A stretch of 34,405 nt of DNA from Planctomycetota bacterium (lineage in GTDB: Bacteria; Planctomycetota; Phycisphaerae; Sedimentisphaerales; Anaerobacaceae), in contig VRUL01000048.1 of assembly GCA_019456145.1 (NCBI GenBank), forward strand, positions 1 to 34,405. Reading direction: 5' to 3'. The position numbers were made by a program, and so were the translations under genes. How positions within the stretch are numbered: position 1 is the first letter of the stretch; every line of letters begins with the position of its first letter. Under the pieces are notes generated by a model. That model was given only the letters and a program-made list of their open reading frames with translations. It did no database searches and had not been told where the DNA came from. Below, in pieces: positions 16,835 through 24,005 of this stretch.

Positions 16835-17772
16835 CTCCGCAGGAAACCCAAATAAGCGTAATTGACCCTATCAGTCCTGCTTTCGAAAGGGTCAAGACAA
16901 TCCTTTTCAGACCTTTTGATTTAGGCAAATGGTTCGTAATCGGCTTCTGCGCCTGGTTGGCCTGCCTGGGAAGTGGCGGCGGACCGAGCTTTAATTTCCC
17001 CAGCGGACAGCAGCGACATGGGCTTTCTTCCGGCGAGGTCCTTGATCATACAAAAGATTTTCTTATCGAAAATCTATTCTGGATTCTCCCCGCTGCTATA
17101 ATCGTCACTGTCGTAATCATAATAATCTGCCTTGTCATTACCTGGCTGAGCAGCCGCGGCCATTTTATGTTCCTGCACTGCGTCGCCCTAAACAAAGCCG
17201 AAGTTAAAGTTCCCTGGCACAAATTCAAGAAGCAAGCCAACAGCTTCTTTCTTTTCCGTGTTGTTCTGGCCCTTATTGGTTTCGGTGTTGTGATGTTATT
17301 AGTCGCTATGTTAGCGGTTATCAGTGTCCTCTTATTCGCAGGCGGCGGCCACTCGAATCTCCTCGCCATAATATTTAGGGTCTTGTTTAAGTTTTGTCTT
17401 ATCTTACCCACTGTCATCGTATTTACACTGATAAAGAAATTCACACTGGACTTCGTAGTACCGGTCATGTTCCTGCGGGGGACAACCTGTACTACTGCCT
17501 GGCGTGAGTTCTGGCCACTGCTTATAGGCAACAAAGGTAAGTTCGCACTATACATCTTGTTCCAGATTGTCATATCGCTGGCTGTTGGCATAATTGTCAT
17601 TGCAGGTGTTTGTATAACTTGCTGCTTTCTTGGCTGTATTCTGGTGATACCGTACATTGGCACGGTTCTCCTGCTACCGATACTGGTTTTCGATCGATCA
17701 TATACCCTATTGTATCTGCGCCAATATGGCCCCAGCTTCGACGTCTTCAGCATTGAGCCGGCCGTTGCGTGA
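16831..17772 (+). CDS. Polytopic membrane protein (DUF7544-like)
   Basis: A 313-residue protein with about six membrane helices. The opening ISVIDPISPAFERVKTILF and FRPFDLGKWFVIGFCAWLA is a recognisable block of a bacterial family of large membrane proteins of unknown function. I associate it with DUF7544 but cannot confirm this. A Gly-rich loop (LGSGGGPSFNFPSG) follows the first helix. Near residues 217-232 it has VVPVMFLRGTTCTTAWREFW. The start overlaps the DUF2752 stop by ATGA, so the two are translated together. No catalytic residues are evident. A role in membrane organisation or transport is possible but unsupported. Confidence 0.75.
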   Translation: MTPQETQISVIDPISPAFERVKTILFRPFDLGKWFVIGFCAWLACLGSGGGPSFNFPSGQQRHGLSSGEVLDHTKDFLIENLFWILPAAIIVTVVIIIICLVITWLSSRGHFMFLHCVALNKAEVKVPWHKFKKQANSFFLFRVVLALIGFGVVMLLVAMLAVISVLLFAGGGHSNLLAIIFRVLFKFCLILPTVIVFTLIKKFTLDFVVPVMFLRGTTCTTAWREFWPLLIGNKGKFALYILFQIVISLAVGIIVIAGVCITCCFLGCILVIPYIGTVLLLPILVFDRSYTLLYLRQYGPSFDVFSIEPAVA

Positions 17773-17820
17773 GCTTCCTGCGGATTGTTAATACACCAAT
17801 GTAAATAGTTGTGTTGTGTT

Positions 17821-18741
17821 TTATTCAGGTACGTTTCTCCTTAAATGCTGCTGGGCCCAAAGCGCAAGGGCTGAACCTATCAGCAAGACCACGCCGAAGA
17901 GTAATTGAATCGTGTTCAACGATTCTCCGAAGACAATTCTGGAAATGGCAAAGACGATAAACGGCTGAGATAATATCACAAGCGCCGGGATCGTCGCACC
18001 TATACGTTTTATCGCTACATAATACAGCACATGGCCTAATGAAATGGCCGTTACTCCTGAAATCACAACGCACGCCCATCGCCAGGCGCCCATTGTTACG
18101 CACTCCTGAACTTTGCCAAATAGCAGGGCGAGTACGAAAAGACCGGCGACTGTGTAGATGCTTATCACAGAGAAACTGTGGTGAGAGGCATTATCCTTAA
18201 AAGCGATTTTCACGGAAATTGTGTATATCGCCCATGTAAAAGCACACGCCAGGGCTATAATTATGCCGATTAAGGTCTTAGTGGCGGCGAAATCCTCCTT
18301 GTAGTACATTACTCCAACAACCCCGATTGCCGAAAGCGCCAGCCCCAGCCAGAAGTGTTTGCTCCTGATTAGGGCTCTTTCGTCGGCAAAGAGGATGAAA
18401 GAAAAGGCCACTACCCAGATAATAGAGGATTTGGTTAACATGACCATAAAGGCCGGGCCTAAATAGTAAAAACCTCCAGCCCAAAAACATTGCATAACAA
18501 TATTTGCTACGGCCGGCAGGAGCGCTTTGCGCCAGATTTTTGTATCGAACCGTTTTCTTTTGATGGCAAACAGAAGAAAGGGCAGCCAGAACAGGCAAGC
18601 CACAGAATACCGCAGCAGGTTTTGTGTCCACAAATCCACATAGTCGGCCAGGTATTTTATAAAAATCGGGCCAAATGCCCAGAAAAACAGCGTACCAAGG
18701 CACGCGAAAGTCGCTGTGATGTCGAATTTTCCTTTGTTCAT
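17821..18741 (-). CDS. EamA-family (drug/metabolite superfamily) transporter
   Basis: A 306-residue inner-membrane permease with ten predicted helices arranged as two EamA repeats. Repeat 1 covers about 10-140 and includes LGTLFFWAFGPIFIKYLADY and MLTKSSIIWVVAFSFILFADER. Repeat 2 covers about 155-295 and includes ACAFTWAIYTISVKIAFK and LSQPFIVFAISRIVFGESL. The final-helix pattern LLFGVVLLIGSALALW is typical. These carriers usually export amino acids or other metabolites; the substrate cannot be read from sequence. It is convergent with the membrane operon (48-base gap) and is transcribed alone. Confidence 0.9.
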   Translation of the reverse strand: MNKGKFDITATFACLGTLFFWAFGPIFIKYLADYVDLWTQNLLRYSVACLFWLPFLLFAIKRKRFDTKIWRKALLPAVANIVMQCFWAGGFYYLGPAFMVMLTKSSIIWVVAFSFILFADERALIRSKHFWLGLALSAIGVVGVMYYKEDFAATKTLIGIIIALACAFTWAIYTISVKIAFKDNASHHSFSVISIYTVAGLFVLALLFGKVQECVTMGAWRWACVVISGVTAISLGHVLYYVAIKRIGATIPALVILSQPFIVFAISRIVFGESLNTIQLLFGVVLLIGSALALWAQQHLRRNVPE

Positions 18742-18819
18742 TTACTTTTTGTCCATGTTTAGCTTTTTCTTATAAAGTATGTCGGTATACAATATAAAAG
18801 AATAATCATCAATGAATTA

Positions 18820-19071
18820 TCAATATTCTGTCTTGAAATTGGCTTTGATTGGCTTTGAATTGGGTTCGTTTTCACCAAGTGTCCAATCGCATTTGCTTTC
18901 ATAATTGGCTGTTATTAAAGAGGTTAAGTTCATTTTAGCTTTCGGCAAATTGGGTTCGTTTTGCATAAAAGACTCATAATTGGCTGGCAAATTAGGCTGG
19001 ATAGGCAGCTTGCGTAGATTGTAGTTGGTAGTTGGTTGTTCATAGTTCGTAGCTCGTAAAAGAAAATGCAT
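18820..19071. repeat. Degenerate dispersed repeat tract with spurious coding appearance
   Basis: This AT-rich tract repeats variants of AATTGGGTTCGTTTT (near 18858 and 18950) and AATTGGCT. The minus strand has an open frame whose product contains NEPNLPKAKMNLTS and GENEPNSKPIKANF. From memory this kind of peptide recurs as isolated hypotheticals in planctomycete genomes, which points to a repeat family rather than a gene. There is no ribosome site and no domain. The tract ends in short G/T-rich repeats near 19020-19060. Confidence 0.5.
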
Positions 19072-19450
19072 AGATTAAAATGTAAAATGCAAAACTGTGG
19101 AGGCCCTTCGGGCGGACTTTTAATTGTAGGTGGCGAAATAAGTGTTTTTTATCCATTTAATACACCAAAATGTTTAAATTATTGGCATTTATGATGCAAA
19201 ATAATGCTTTGTTGGGTGTATCTGCTGATACTACGACTTGCGGTTCTCCGCTAATCTGCCCTTTTTAGGGCGATTCTAATTATACCAAACTTGCCCGGAA
19301 TGTTCAATAAAAATCAAATATCTTTAATAAATATATCTTCTTTATTCTGGATGCGACAGGCTTGGGGCGAGGGGCGAGTGAGAAGAGTATAAGAGTATTA
19401 AAGATTTAGATTCGGCGTGTGCAAAAACAAATTTTGCACACCCTACGCGG
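19072..19450. other. Gene-free spacer with small hairpins
   Basis: No gene is supported here. Two short perfect hairpins are visible: GCCC-TTC-GGGC at 19103-19113, followed a few bases later by TTTT, and GCCCT-TTTT-AGGGC at 19258-19271. The first could act as a weak terminator on the plus strand. The remainder is AT-rich. Confidence 0.4.
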
Positions 19451-19756
19451 CTACTTAGTGTTCTCTGATGCTTTAAGACGTTGCCTGTGTTCAAATTCTT
19501 TTCGAACAACTTTAAGTAAATCTTTAGGGCTCTCAACATTTTCTATGGTGTCAATAGAAAAGGAACATTTCGAACATACATATGATACACGGGCTTGGTG
19601 GATAATTATTTTAGGACGGTCTATAGTCATTTCAGGCATAGTTATTTCAATATTCAATTCGTACTTACAATCGGGACATATAGGTTTTAAGTCTATAAAG
19701 GTTTTGCCTCTCCATTCCCACGAAACACCATCAAAATCTTTATTTATTTCACCCAT
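19451..19756 (-). CDS. Small zinc-ribbon protein
   Basis: The 101-residue soluble protein has two CxxC knuckles: CPDC (Cys27, Cys30) and CSKC (Cys61, Cys64), the spacing of a zinc ribbon or rubredoxin-like fold. AAGGAAAAAT before the ATG is a good ribosome site, which supports a real gene. It is third in a minus-strand set after a membrane-anchored Mrr-type nuclease and a membrane protein (63-base gap). It may bind nucleic acid or a protein partner in that set; this is inference. No closer family was recognised. Confidence 0.75.
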   Translation of the reverse strand: MGEINKDFDGVSWEWRGKTFIDLKPICPDCKYELNIEITMPEMTIDRPKIIIHQARVSYVCSKCSFSIDTIENVESPKDLLKVVRKEFEHRQRLKASENTK

Positions 19757-19819
19757 ATTTTTCCTTTCTGTGTCTTCTTATCATAACCACACCTAAGACG
19801 AATCTCATCTATTTCACAT

Positions 19820-20440
19820 TTATGGCCCGCCTAAAGATTTGGTCAATTCATAGGCAATTTCCAAATCTGAAATATCGTCAGCTTTCATTTGCAAATATTT
19901 AGATAGCAATTTTGGGCTTTCTATTATTGATTGTGTCACGTATTCACTGCAACCACACGCACTCAAATTGAAATGTATATCTTTAATATCTGCGGGAGTT
20001 TTGCAATGTTTTCGCAAAACTTCGACAGTTTTTGGCTGATTGGTGATTTTAGATAGCATCTCATCTTTTTTCTTTCCGGACTCAAGTAGTTCTTCTATTG
20101 TAGTTAGTGGTTTGGATGGACTTTTTCTAAACCTTGACCGTTTAACGAAATGACTGTAATCAAGGTTGTATGAACTTGGAGCGAGTATTCGAAATATGAC
20201 CCAGATAATTCTTTCTGCAATAACTGCCCATATAAATAAAGTAACGATAATACCAATACCGCCTTTCCATCCGGAGAAAATAAACGTTAAGATGATACAA
20301 ACGAGCATTCCAAAAATGCCGAAAGCCTTTATGTGAGGACTTATTGTTCCTCTGCCATGGTGGCCGAAACTTGATACGAAGTATAATAGAGCTGCGAGGA
20401 TGAGGAATGCCCACCATATTGTTGTTGACAAAAAATCCAT
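19820..20440 (-). CDS. Membrane protein of unknown function in the Mrr-nuclease set
   Basis: The 206-residue protein starts at Met with AGGAA nine bases upstream; a TTG at 20482 would add 14 residues without a better site. It has three hydrophobic helices at about 8-25, 38-56 and 60-84, then a soluble C-terminal half. That half includes a Lys-rich helix (TTIEELLESGKKKDEML) and a Cys-containing section (HCKTPADIKD, LSACGCSEYV). The C-terminal half might form a small helical domain that contacts the cytoplasmic nuclease or zinc-ribbon neighbours. I recognise no family. The gap to the nuclease gene is 44 bases. Confidence 0.7.
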   Translation of the reverse strand: MDFLSTTIWWAFLILAALLYFVSSFGHHGRGTISPHIKAFGIFGMLVCIILTFIFSGWKGGIGIIVTLFIWAVIAERIIWVIFRILAPSSYNLDYSHFVKRSRFRKSPSKPLTTIEELLESGKKKDEMLSKITNQPKTVEVLRKHCKTPADIKDIHFNLSACGCSEYVTQSIIESPKLLSKYLQMKADDISDLEIAYELTKSLGGP

Positions 20441-20484
20441 AAAGTAAATTCCTATTGTTTCCTTCTCAGCATAATCGTACAATT

Positions 20485-21345
20485 TTAACGATTGGCACTT
20501 TCTTTATCAACACTTTCTGCCATCTCAACAAAGTCTGTTGTCGAGAGAAGCTGTATGGGCTTGCCAATTACAAACTTCCTAACACCATTAGTGAAACCAG
20601 CAGGACAAGCGAGAACAGCACTCTCTGCCCCAAAGTGCATCATTGCACCATAAAGGTCTCGGACTGTACCAACACCGACAGGCTTCTTATGTCCCTTGCA
20701 CTGTACAACTGTTTTATTATCGACCTTACTTAAGATTAGGTCAATGCCTTCATCACCCGAACCTTTTGTATGGGTAACCGAGTATCCCATATTTTTATAC
20801 AAGCGGGCCAATGCTTTTTCAAATTTCGTACCTTTTAATGACTTCCAATATGATTGTTGTTTGTATTCGTATCTTCTTATTGCATCTTCGCATAGTGCAA
20901 CTTTTTGGTATTTGGGGTCCAAGAGTTGCTCGTGGTATCGTGCCCGCTTTCTACGCTCGCTATAAGGTTTTGTCGATTCTGTCCATATCATAAAAACAAC
21001 AGAGAACGCTCCAATAACGCCCCCAATAATGCCTCCAATAATGCCTCCAACAATAATATAATCGGTCTGCAAAATCAAACCTACAATCCAACCTACGAAG
21101 AGTCCTGCAATTCCTCCAAGAGAGGCATAAATCATAAGTATCAAGAAGCCCGCAGGCAGAAACATAAAAAGTGTTTTAAGCAGAAGCAGGAAAAGTTCCT
21201 CAAGCCAGTTAACATATACGGGTGGGGTATCAAGGACTGCACGGAGGCGAGTACGTTCCGCCACCAGATTTGTGTACTCTTGACTTGTTATGCCAAATTG
21301 CTCAGGTGCTGGCTTTTTCATAGTTCCGACTCGCTTCTTTGCCAT
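20485..21345 (-). CDS. Membrane-anchored Mrr-type restriction endonuclease-like protein
   Basis: The 286-residue protein has hydrophobic segments at about 51-74, 77-93 and 97-121 (the last starting with a Gly/Ile-rich GGIIGGIIGGVIGAF). A charged linker follows, then an Mrr_cat domain at about 165-275. Active-site residues of this PD-(D/E)XK family are all present: Glu176 in GTKFEKALARLYKNMGY, Asp202 in SGDEGIDLIL, and Gln215-Cys-Lys217 in VVQCKGHKKPVG. The typical VRDLYGAMMHFGAESAVL block follows. Membrane-tethered Mrr-like proteins are known, but their targets are mostly unclear. It is first of a three-gene set. The helices suggest the nuclease works at the inner face of the membrane, for example on incoming DNA; this is inference. 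Confidence 0.85.
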   Translation of the reverse strand: MAKKRVGTMKKPAPEQFGITSQEYTNLVAERTRLRAVLDTPPVYVNWLEELFLLLLKTLFMFLPAGFLILMIYASLGGIAGLFVGWIVGLILQTDYIIVGGIIGGIIGGVIGAFSVVFMIWTESTKPYSERRKRARYHEQLLDPKYQKVALCEDAIRRYEYKQQSYWKSLKGTKFEKALARLYKNMGYSVTHTKGSGDEGIDLILSKVDNKTVVQCKGHKKPVGVGTVRDLYGAMMHFGAESAVLACPAGFTNGVRKFVIGKPIQLLSTTDFVEMAESVDKESANR

Positions 21346-21359
21346 TTCTTCATCTCACC

Positions 21360-21388
21360 ATTATACCGAGTGCTTATGTCAACAACAA
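21360..21388 (-). promoter_or_regulatory. Candidate promoter of the Mrr-nuclease set
   Basis: A perfect TATAAT (21365-21360) with TTGTTG (21388-21383) 17 bases upstream on the minus strand. The start point would lie only about eight bases before the ATG at 21345. Translation may therefore be nearly leaderless or begin at the Met at 21321. Confidence 0.45.
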
Positions 21389-21448
21389 TATTTAATTCGG
21401 GCCTATTTCACTGACTTAGTGATGAGTGATTATATTGAATAATGAATA

Positions 21449-21550
21449 TTCCTTCGACTGCGCTCAGGATAAACTCACAAATAAAACCAACGCAAGGAAT
21501 AACGAATGATGAAGTTGAGATTGCCGCGTCGCTTCGCTCCTCGCAATGAC
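21449..21550. repeat. Two dispersed-repeat type short palindromic sequences
   Basis: The stretch contains TTCCTTCGACTGCGCTCAGG at 21449-21468 and, at 21520-21550, ATTGCCGCGTCGCTTCGC followed by TCCTCGCAATGAC. Both are partial palindromes of a type scattered through intergenic DNA of many bacterial genomes. They lie in the gap upstream of the Mrr set and downstream of lpxB. Confidence 0.5.
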
Positions 21551-21589
21551 CCTGCTCGGACTGAATGACGGCGGGGTGTGGAATGGTGG

Positions 21590-22732
21590 TTAATGCAACA
21601 TTTCGACTACTATTTCTGCGACCTCGTCACTGGCTTTTTTCTCGGCTAATGGCTCGGCCAGGTTAATCAGATCTCCACTAACTTGAGATAACTTGTCACT
21701 ATCCTCCAGGAGATGCTCAATGGTTTCGACAATTGGATCTATCGAGGTAAAATATGGCATGAATTCCGGCACTAATTCTTTGTCACTTAGAATATTTACC
21801 AGCGACAGGTATTTTGATTTCACTATCCACCACCCAAGGAGATGCCACAAAATTCTGCTGGATTGATACATTATTACCATAGGACATCCCACTGCTGCCA
21901 CCTGTAAAGTGGCGCTGCCGCTGGCTACAATCGCAAAATCACACGTACTGACAGTGCTGCGGACTGTGTCGATTGTGTATTGACATTCGAAGCCGGGAAT
22001 TTGCGTTGCTTTTAAAATCTTTTCTTTCTCAGTGTCCAGGGCGACAGTGACAAAAGTCATCGCGGGATACTTTTTCTTTAGCCGGGCTGCTATCTGCTGC
22101 ATGGGGAGCCAGAGTGAGTCAATCTCAGCGGGGCGCGAGCCGGGCATCAAGGCAAATCGGGCGTTTGCCGGGTTGAAATCCGCATACTCTCTTCTGTGGC
22201 CGGGCAAATCAATATTTAATTCATCGAACAGTGGATTGCCGACAAAAACAGCCTCCATTCCTCTCTGGCTGAACCAATCCTGCTCAAAGGGCAGTATGCA
22301 GCAAAGTTTATCACAGCATTTTCGTAGTTTGCGAATTCGAAACTCAGCCCAGGCCCAAAGTTGAGGAGCAACGTAGAAAATGGTCTTTATCCCATATTTT
22401 TTCGCGGCTTTTGCGACGTGAAAGTTAAAAGATGGGGAATCGCAGACAATAACCAGGTCGACCTTATTGTTTTTAAAAAAGCCCCTTATGCGCCTTATCA
22501 AACCATAAAAATGAAGTATTAGTTTAAATGCATTATAAAGCATTGCAGCTTTTCCGGTAGTGCTTTCCAGCAGCGTGCAGCCGGCTGAGGCCATTTTGGG
22601 GCCGCCCACTCCGACAAACTCAATATCGTAACCTTTCTGCCGCAAAGCAGTTATCAAACCCGCACAATGAGCGTCGGCGCTCGGATCGGCGGCGCTTATG
22701 AAGATACGATATGTCTTATCTGGTTCAGGCAT
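21590..22732 (-). CDS. lpxB: Lipid-A-disaccharide synthase
   Basis: The 380-residue GT19 glycosyltransferase joins UDP-diacylglucosamine to lipid X in lipid A synthesis, peripheral to the inner membrane. Recognised motifs: the N-terminal SAADPSADAH (13-22), Asp98 in CDSPSFN, PQLWAWAEFRIRKLRK (123-138), MPGSRPAEI (196-204) and ASGSATLQ (270-277). The length is normal. The first motif is AADPSAD where most members have AGEASGD, and the last has Gln where Glu is usual, so the enzyme is somewhat divergent. Its presence indicates an organism with an outer membrane and probably lipid A. It stands alone, with no other lipid A genes nearby. Confidence 0.92.
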   Translation of the reverse strand: MPEPDKTYRIFISAADPSADAHCAGLITALRQKGYDIEFVGVGGPKMASAGCTLLESTTGKAAMLYNAFKLILHFYGLIRRIRGFFKNNKVDLVIVCDSPSFNFHVAKAAKKYGIKTIFYVAPQLWAWAEFRIRKLRKCCDKLCCILPFEQDWFSQRGMEAVFVGNPLFDELNIDLPGHRREYADFNPANARFALMPGSRPAEIDSLWLPMQQIAARLKKKYPAMTFVTVALDTEKEKILKATQIPGFECQYTIDTVRSTVSTCDFAIVASGSATLQVAAVGCPMVIMYQSSRILWHLLGWWIVKSKYLSLVNILSDKELVPEFMPYFTSIDPIVETIEHLLEDSDKLSQVSGDLINLAEPLAEKKASDEVAEIVVEMLH

Positions 22733-22789
22733 AATAATTCAGGTGCCTTTGTTACCACGATTTGAATAAAACAGCAACCAGATATTATT

Positions 22790-22966
22790 AGAACCTATCC
22801 CAAAACCTCTTTCGACTACGAACAGCTGCAAAGTCCGTGGCTCTGTGTTGTCGGCGAAAAAGGTTCTCGACGTGCCTTAGCACGCCTCCGAGCCTTTTGA
22901 ACCTCCGGCCTTGACCACGAACTTTTCGCTCGATCTCGTTACAAAACAGGTTTTGGGATGGGTTCT
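22790..22966. mobile_element. 177-bp non-coding element with terminal inverted repeats, copy 1
   Basis: The ends are AGAACCTATCCCAAAACCT and AGGTTTTGGGATGGGTTCT, inverse repeats of 19 bases with one mismatch. It matches the element at 34067-34243 at 172 of 177 positions in the same orientation. It is too small to encode a transposase, although one minus-strand frame stays open through it. A MITE mobilised by a transposase encoded elsewhere is the simplest reading. TA flanks the left side if the outermost A is excluded; the right side has TC, so a target duplication is not clear here. The remaining spacer (22967-23173) carries the next promoter. Confidence 0.8.
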
Positions 22967-23074
22967 CGTATTTTGGGCAGGTGAAAAGTGCAATCAACAA
23001 TGAACGCGACTCGAAAGATGGGAAAAGTCATAAGTAAAGTTGCGTTAGAAGAGACATACGGATTTGTTTTTATT

Positions 23075-23103
23075 TTGACGTATTAAAAAACTTTGGTTAA
23101 CAT
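23075..23103 (+). promoter_or_regulatory. Promoter of the NIPSNAP gene
   Basis: TTGACG (23075-23080) and TAACAT (23098-23103) are spaced by 17 bases, giving a start near 23110 and a leader of about 64 bases to the ATG at 23174. Confidence 0.5.
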
Positions 23104-23173
23104 TAGGGGTGAACTTTAGTTTTGATTTGCCAAAGATTGAACTGTGCGTTGTTTTTGAAAGGAGAAGTTTGAG

Positions 23174-23944
23174 ATGAAAAGAAGAGAATTTTTAGCGGCT
23201 GGTATTACGGGGGCAGCAGGGCTTAGCAGTTTGTCCGTAGCTGCGGACAAAAGTGGCAAAAAGCGGGAATACTTTGAGCTTCGGCGATATCATTTGCTCA
23301 ATCGGGCTAATACGCGGGTGTTGGGTGATTTTCTGCGTGAGGTGGGGATACCCGCAATGAACCGGATAGGGATTGAAGCCGTCGGTGTCTTTAATGTGAT
23401 GTATGGGCCGAATAAGCCTACACTGTATGTACTGTTGGTGCATAAGTCTCTGGAGTCGGTTGTGATGACGTCTGAAAGGCTGATGGCAGATAGTAAGTAC
23501 CGCAACTCGGACTTTGTTAATTCAACTCTGGCTGAACCGGCATACGCGCGGATGGAAAGCTCGCTGATGGTAGCTTTCAAAGATATGCCAAAACTGGAAG
23601 TCCCGGAAAAGAAATCCCGGATTTTCGAGCTTCGCATATACGAGAGTCACGGCATCAAGGCGGCCAAGAAGAAAATTGAGATGTTCAATGAAGGCGGCGA
23701 GATAGCGATATTCAAAAAGACGGGTTTGCAGCCCGTGTTCTTCGGCGAGACTTTAATAGGGCCACAAATGCCGAATCTGACGTATATGCTGGTCTTTGAT
23801 GATATGGCAATGCGCGACAAGAGGTGGCCTATCTTTGGTAGTAGTCCGGAGTGGAAGAAGCTGCGAGTGAATCCGGCTTACAAAGATACCGTTTCCAACA
23901 TCACCGATATAATCCTGCGGCCGACTCGGTATTCGCAGATATAA
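23174..23944 (+). CDS. Tat-exported NIPSNAP-family protein
   Basis: The 256-residue protein begins with a twin-arginine signal (MKRREFLAAGITGAAG) with probable cleavage near SVAA (21-24). Two alpha/beta-barrel NIPSNAP-type repeats follow. The first opens YFELRRYHLLN (33-43) and the second IFELRIYESHG with MLVFDDMAMRDKRWPIF and SPEWKKLRVNPAY near the end. The fold is a dimeric ferredoxin-like barrel. Most bacterial members have no proven reaction, so a sugar- or lipid-related role is speculative. AAAGGAGAAG precedes the ATG. The next gene follows 61 bases later on the same strand and is a polysaccharide-related enzyme, suggesting one operon. Confidence 0.88.
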   Translation: MKRREFLAAGITGAAGLSSLSVAADKSGKKREYFELRRYHLLNRANTRVLGDFLREVGIPAMNRIGIEAVGVFNVMYGPNKPTLYVLLVHKSLESVVMTSERLMADSKYRNSDFVNSTLAEPAYARMESSLMVAFKDMPKLEVPEKKSRIFELRIYESHGIKAAKKKIEMFNEGGEIAIFKKTGLQPVFFGETLIGPQMPNLTYMLVFDDMAMRDKRWPIFGSSPEWKKLRVNPAYKDTVSNITDIILRPTRYSQI

Positions 23945-24005
23945 TTAGTAGCTTTGTTTGGCTCGGGACAGTGTGCCTGTCTGTGCAGGATGGATAAAGG
24001 GAAAA

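Noticed and set aside
17046..17753. 235-residue frame antisense to the polytopic membrane protein
   Set aside because: It is the complement of a hydrophobic membrane gene, which commonly yields long Thr/Arg-rich shadow frames.
22788..23000. 70-residue minus-strand frame across the 177-bp element
   Set aside because: It coincides with the repeat, is basic and low-complexity, and has no ribosome site, so it is taken as an artefact of the repeat.
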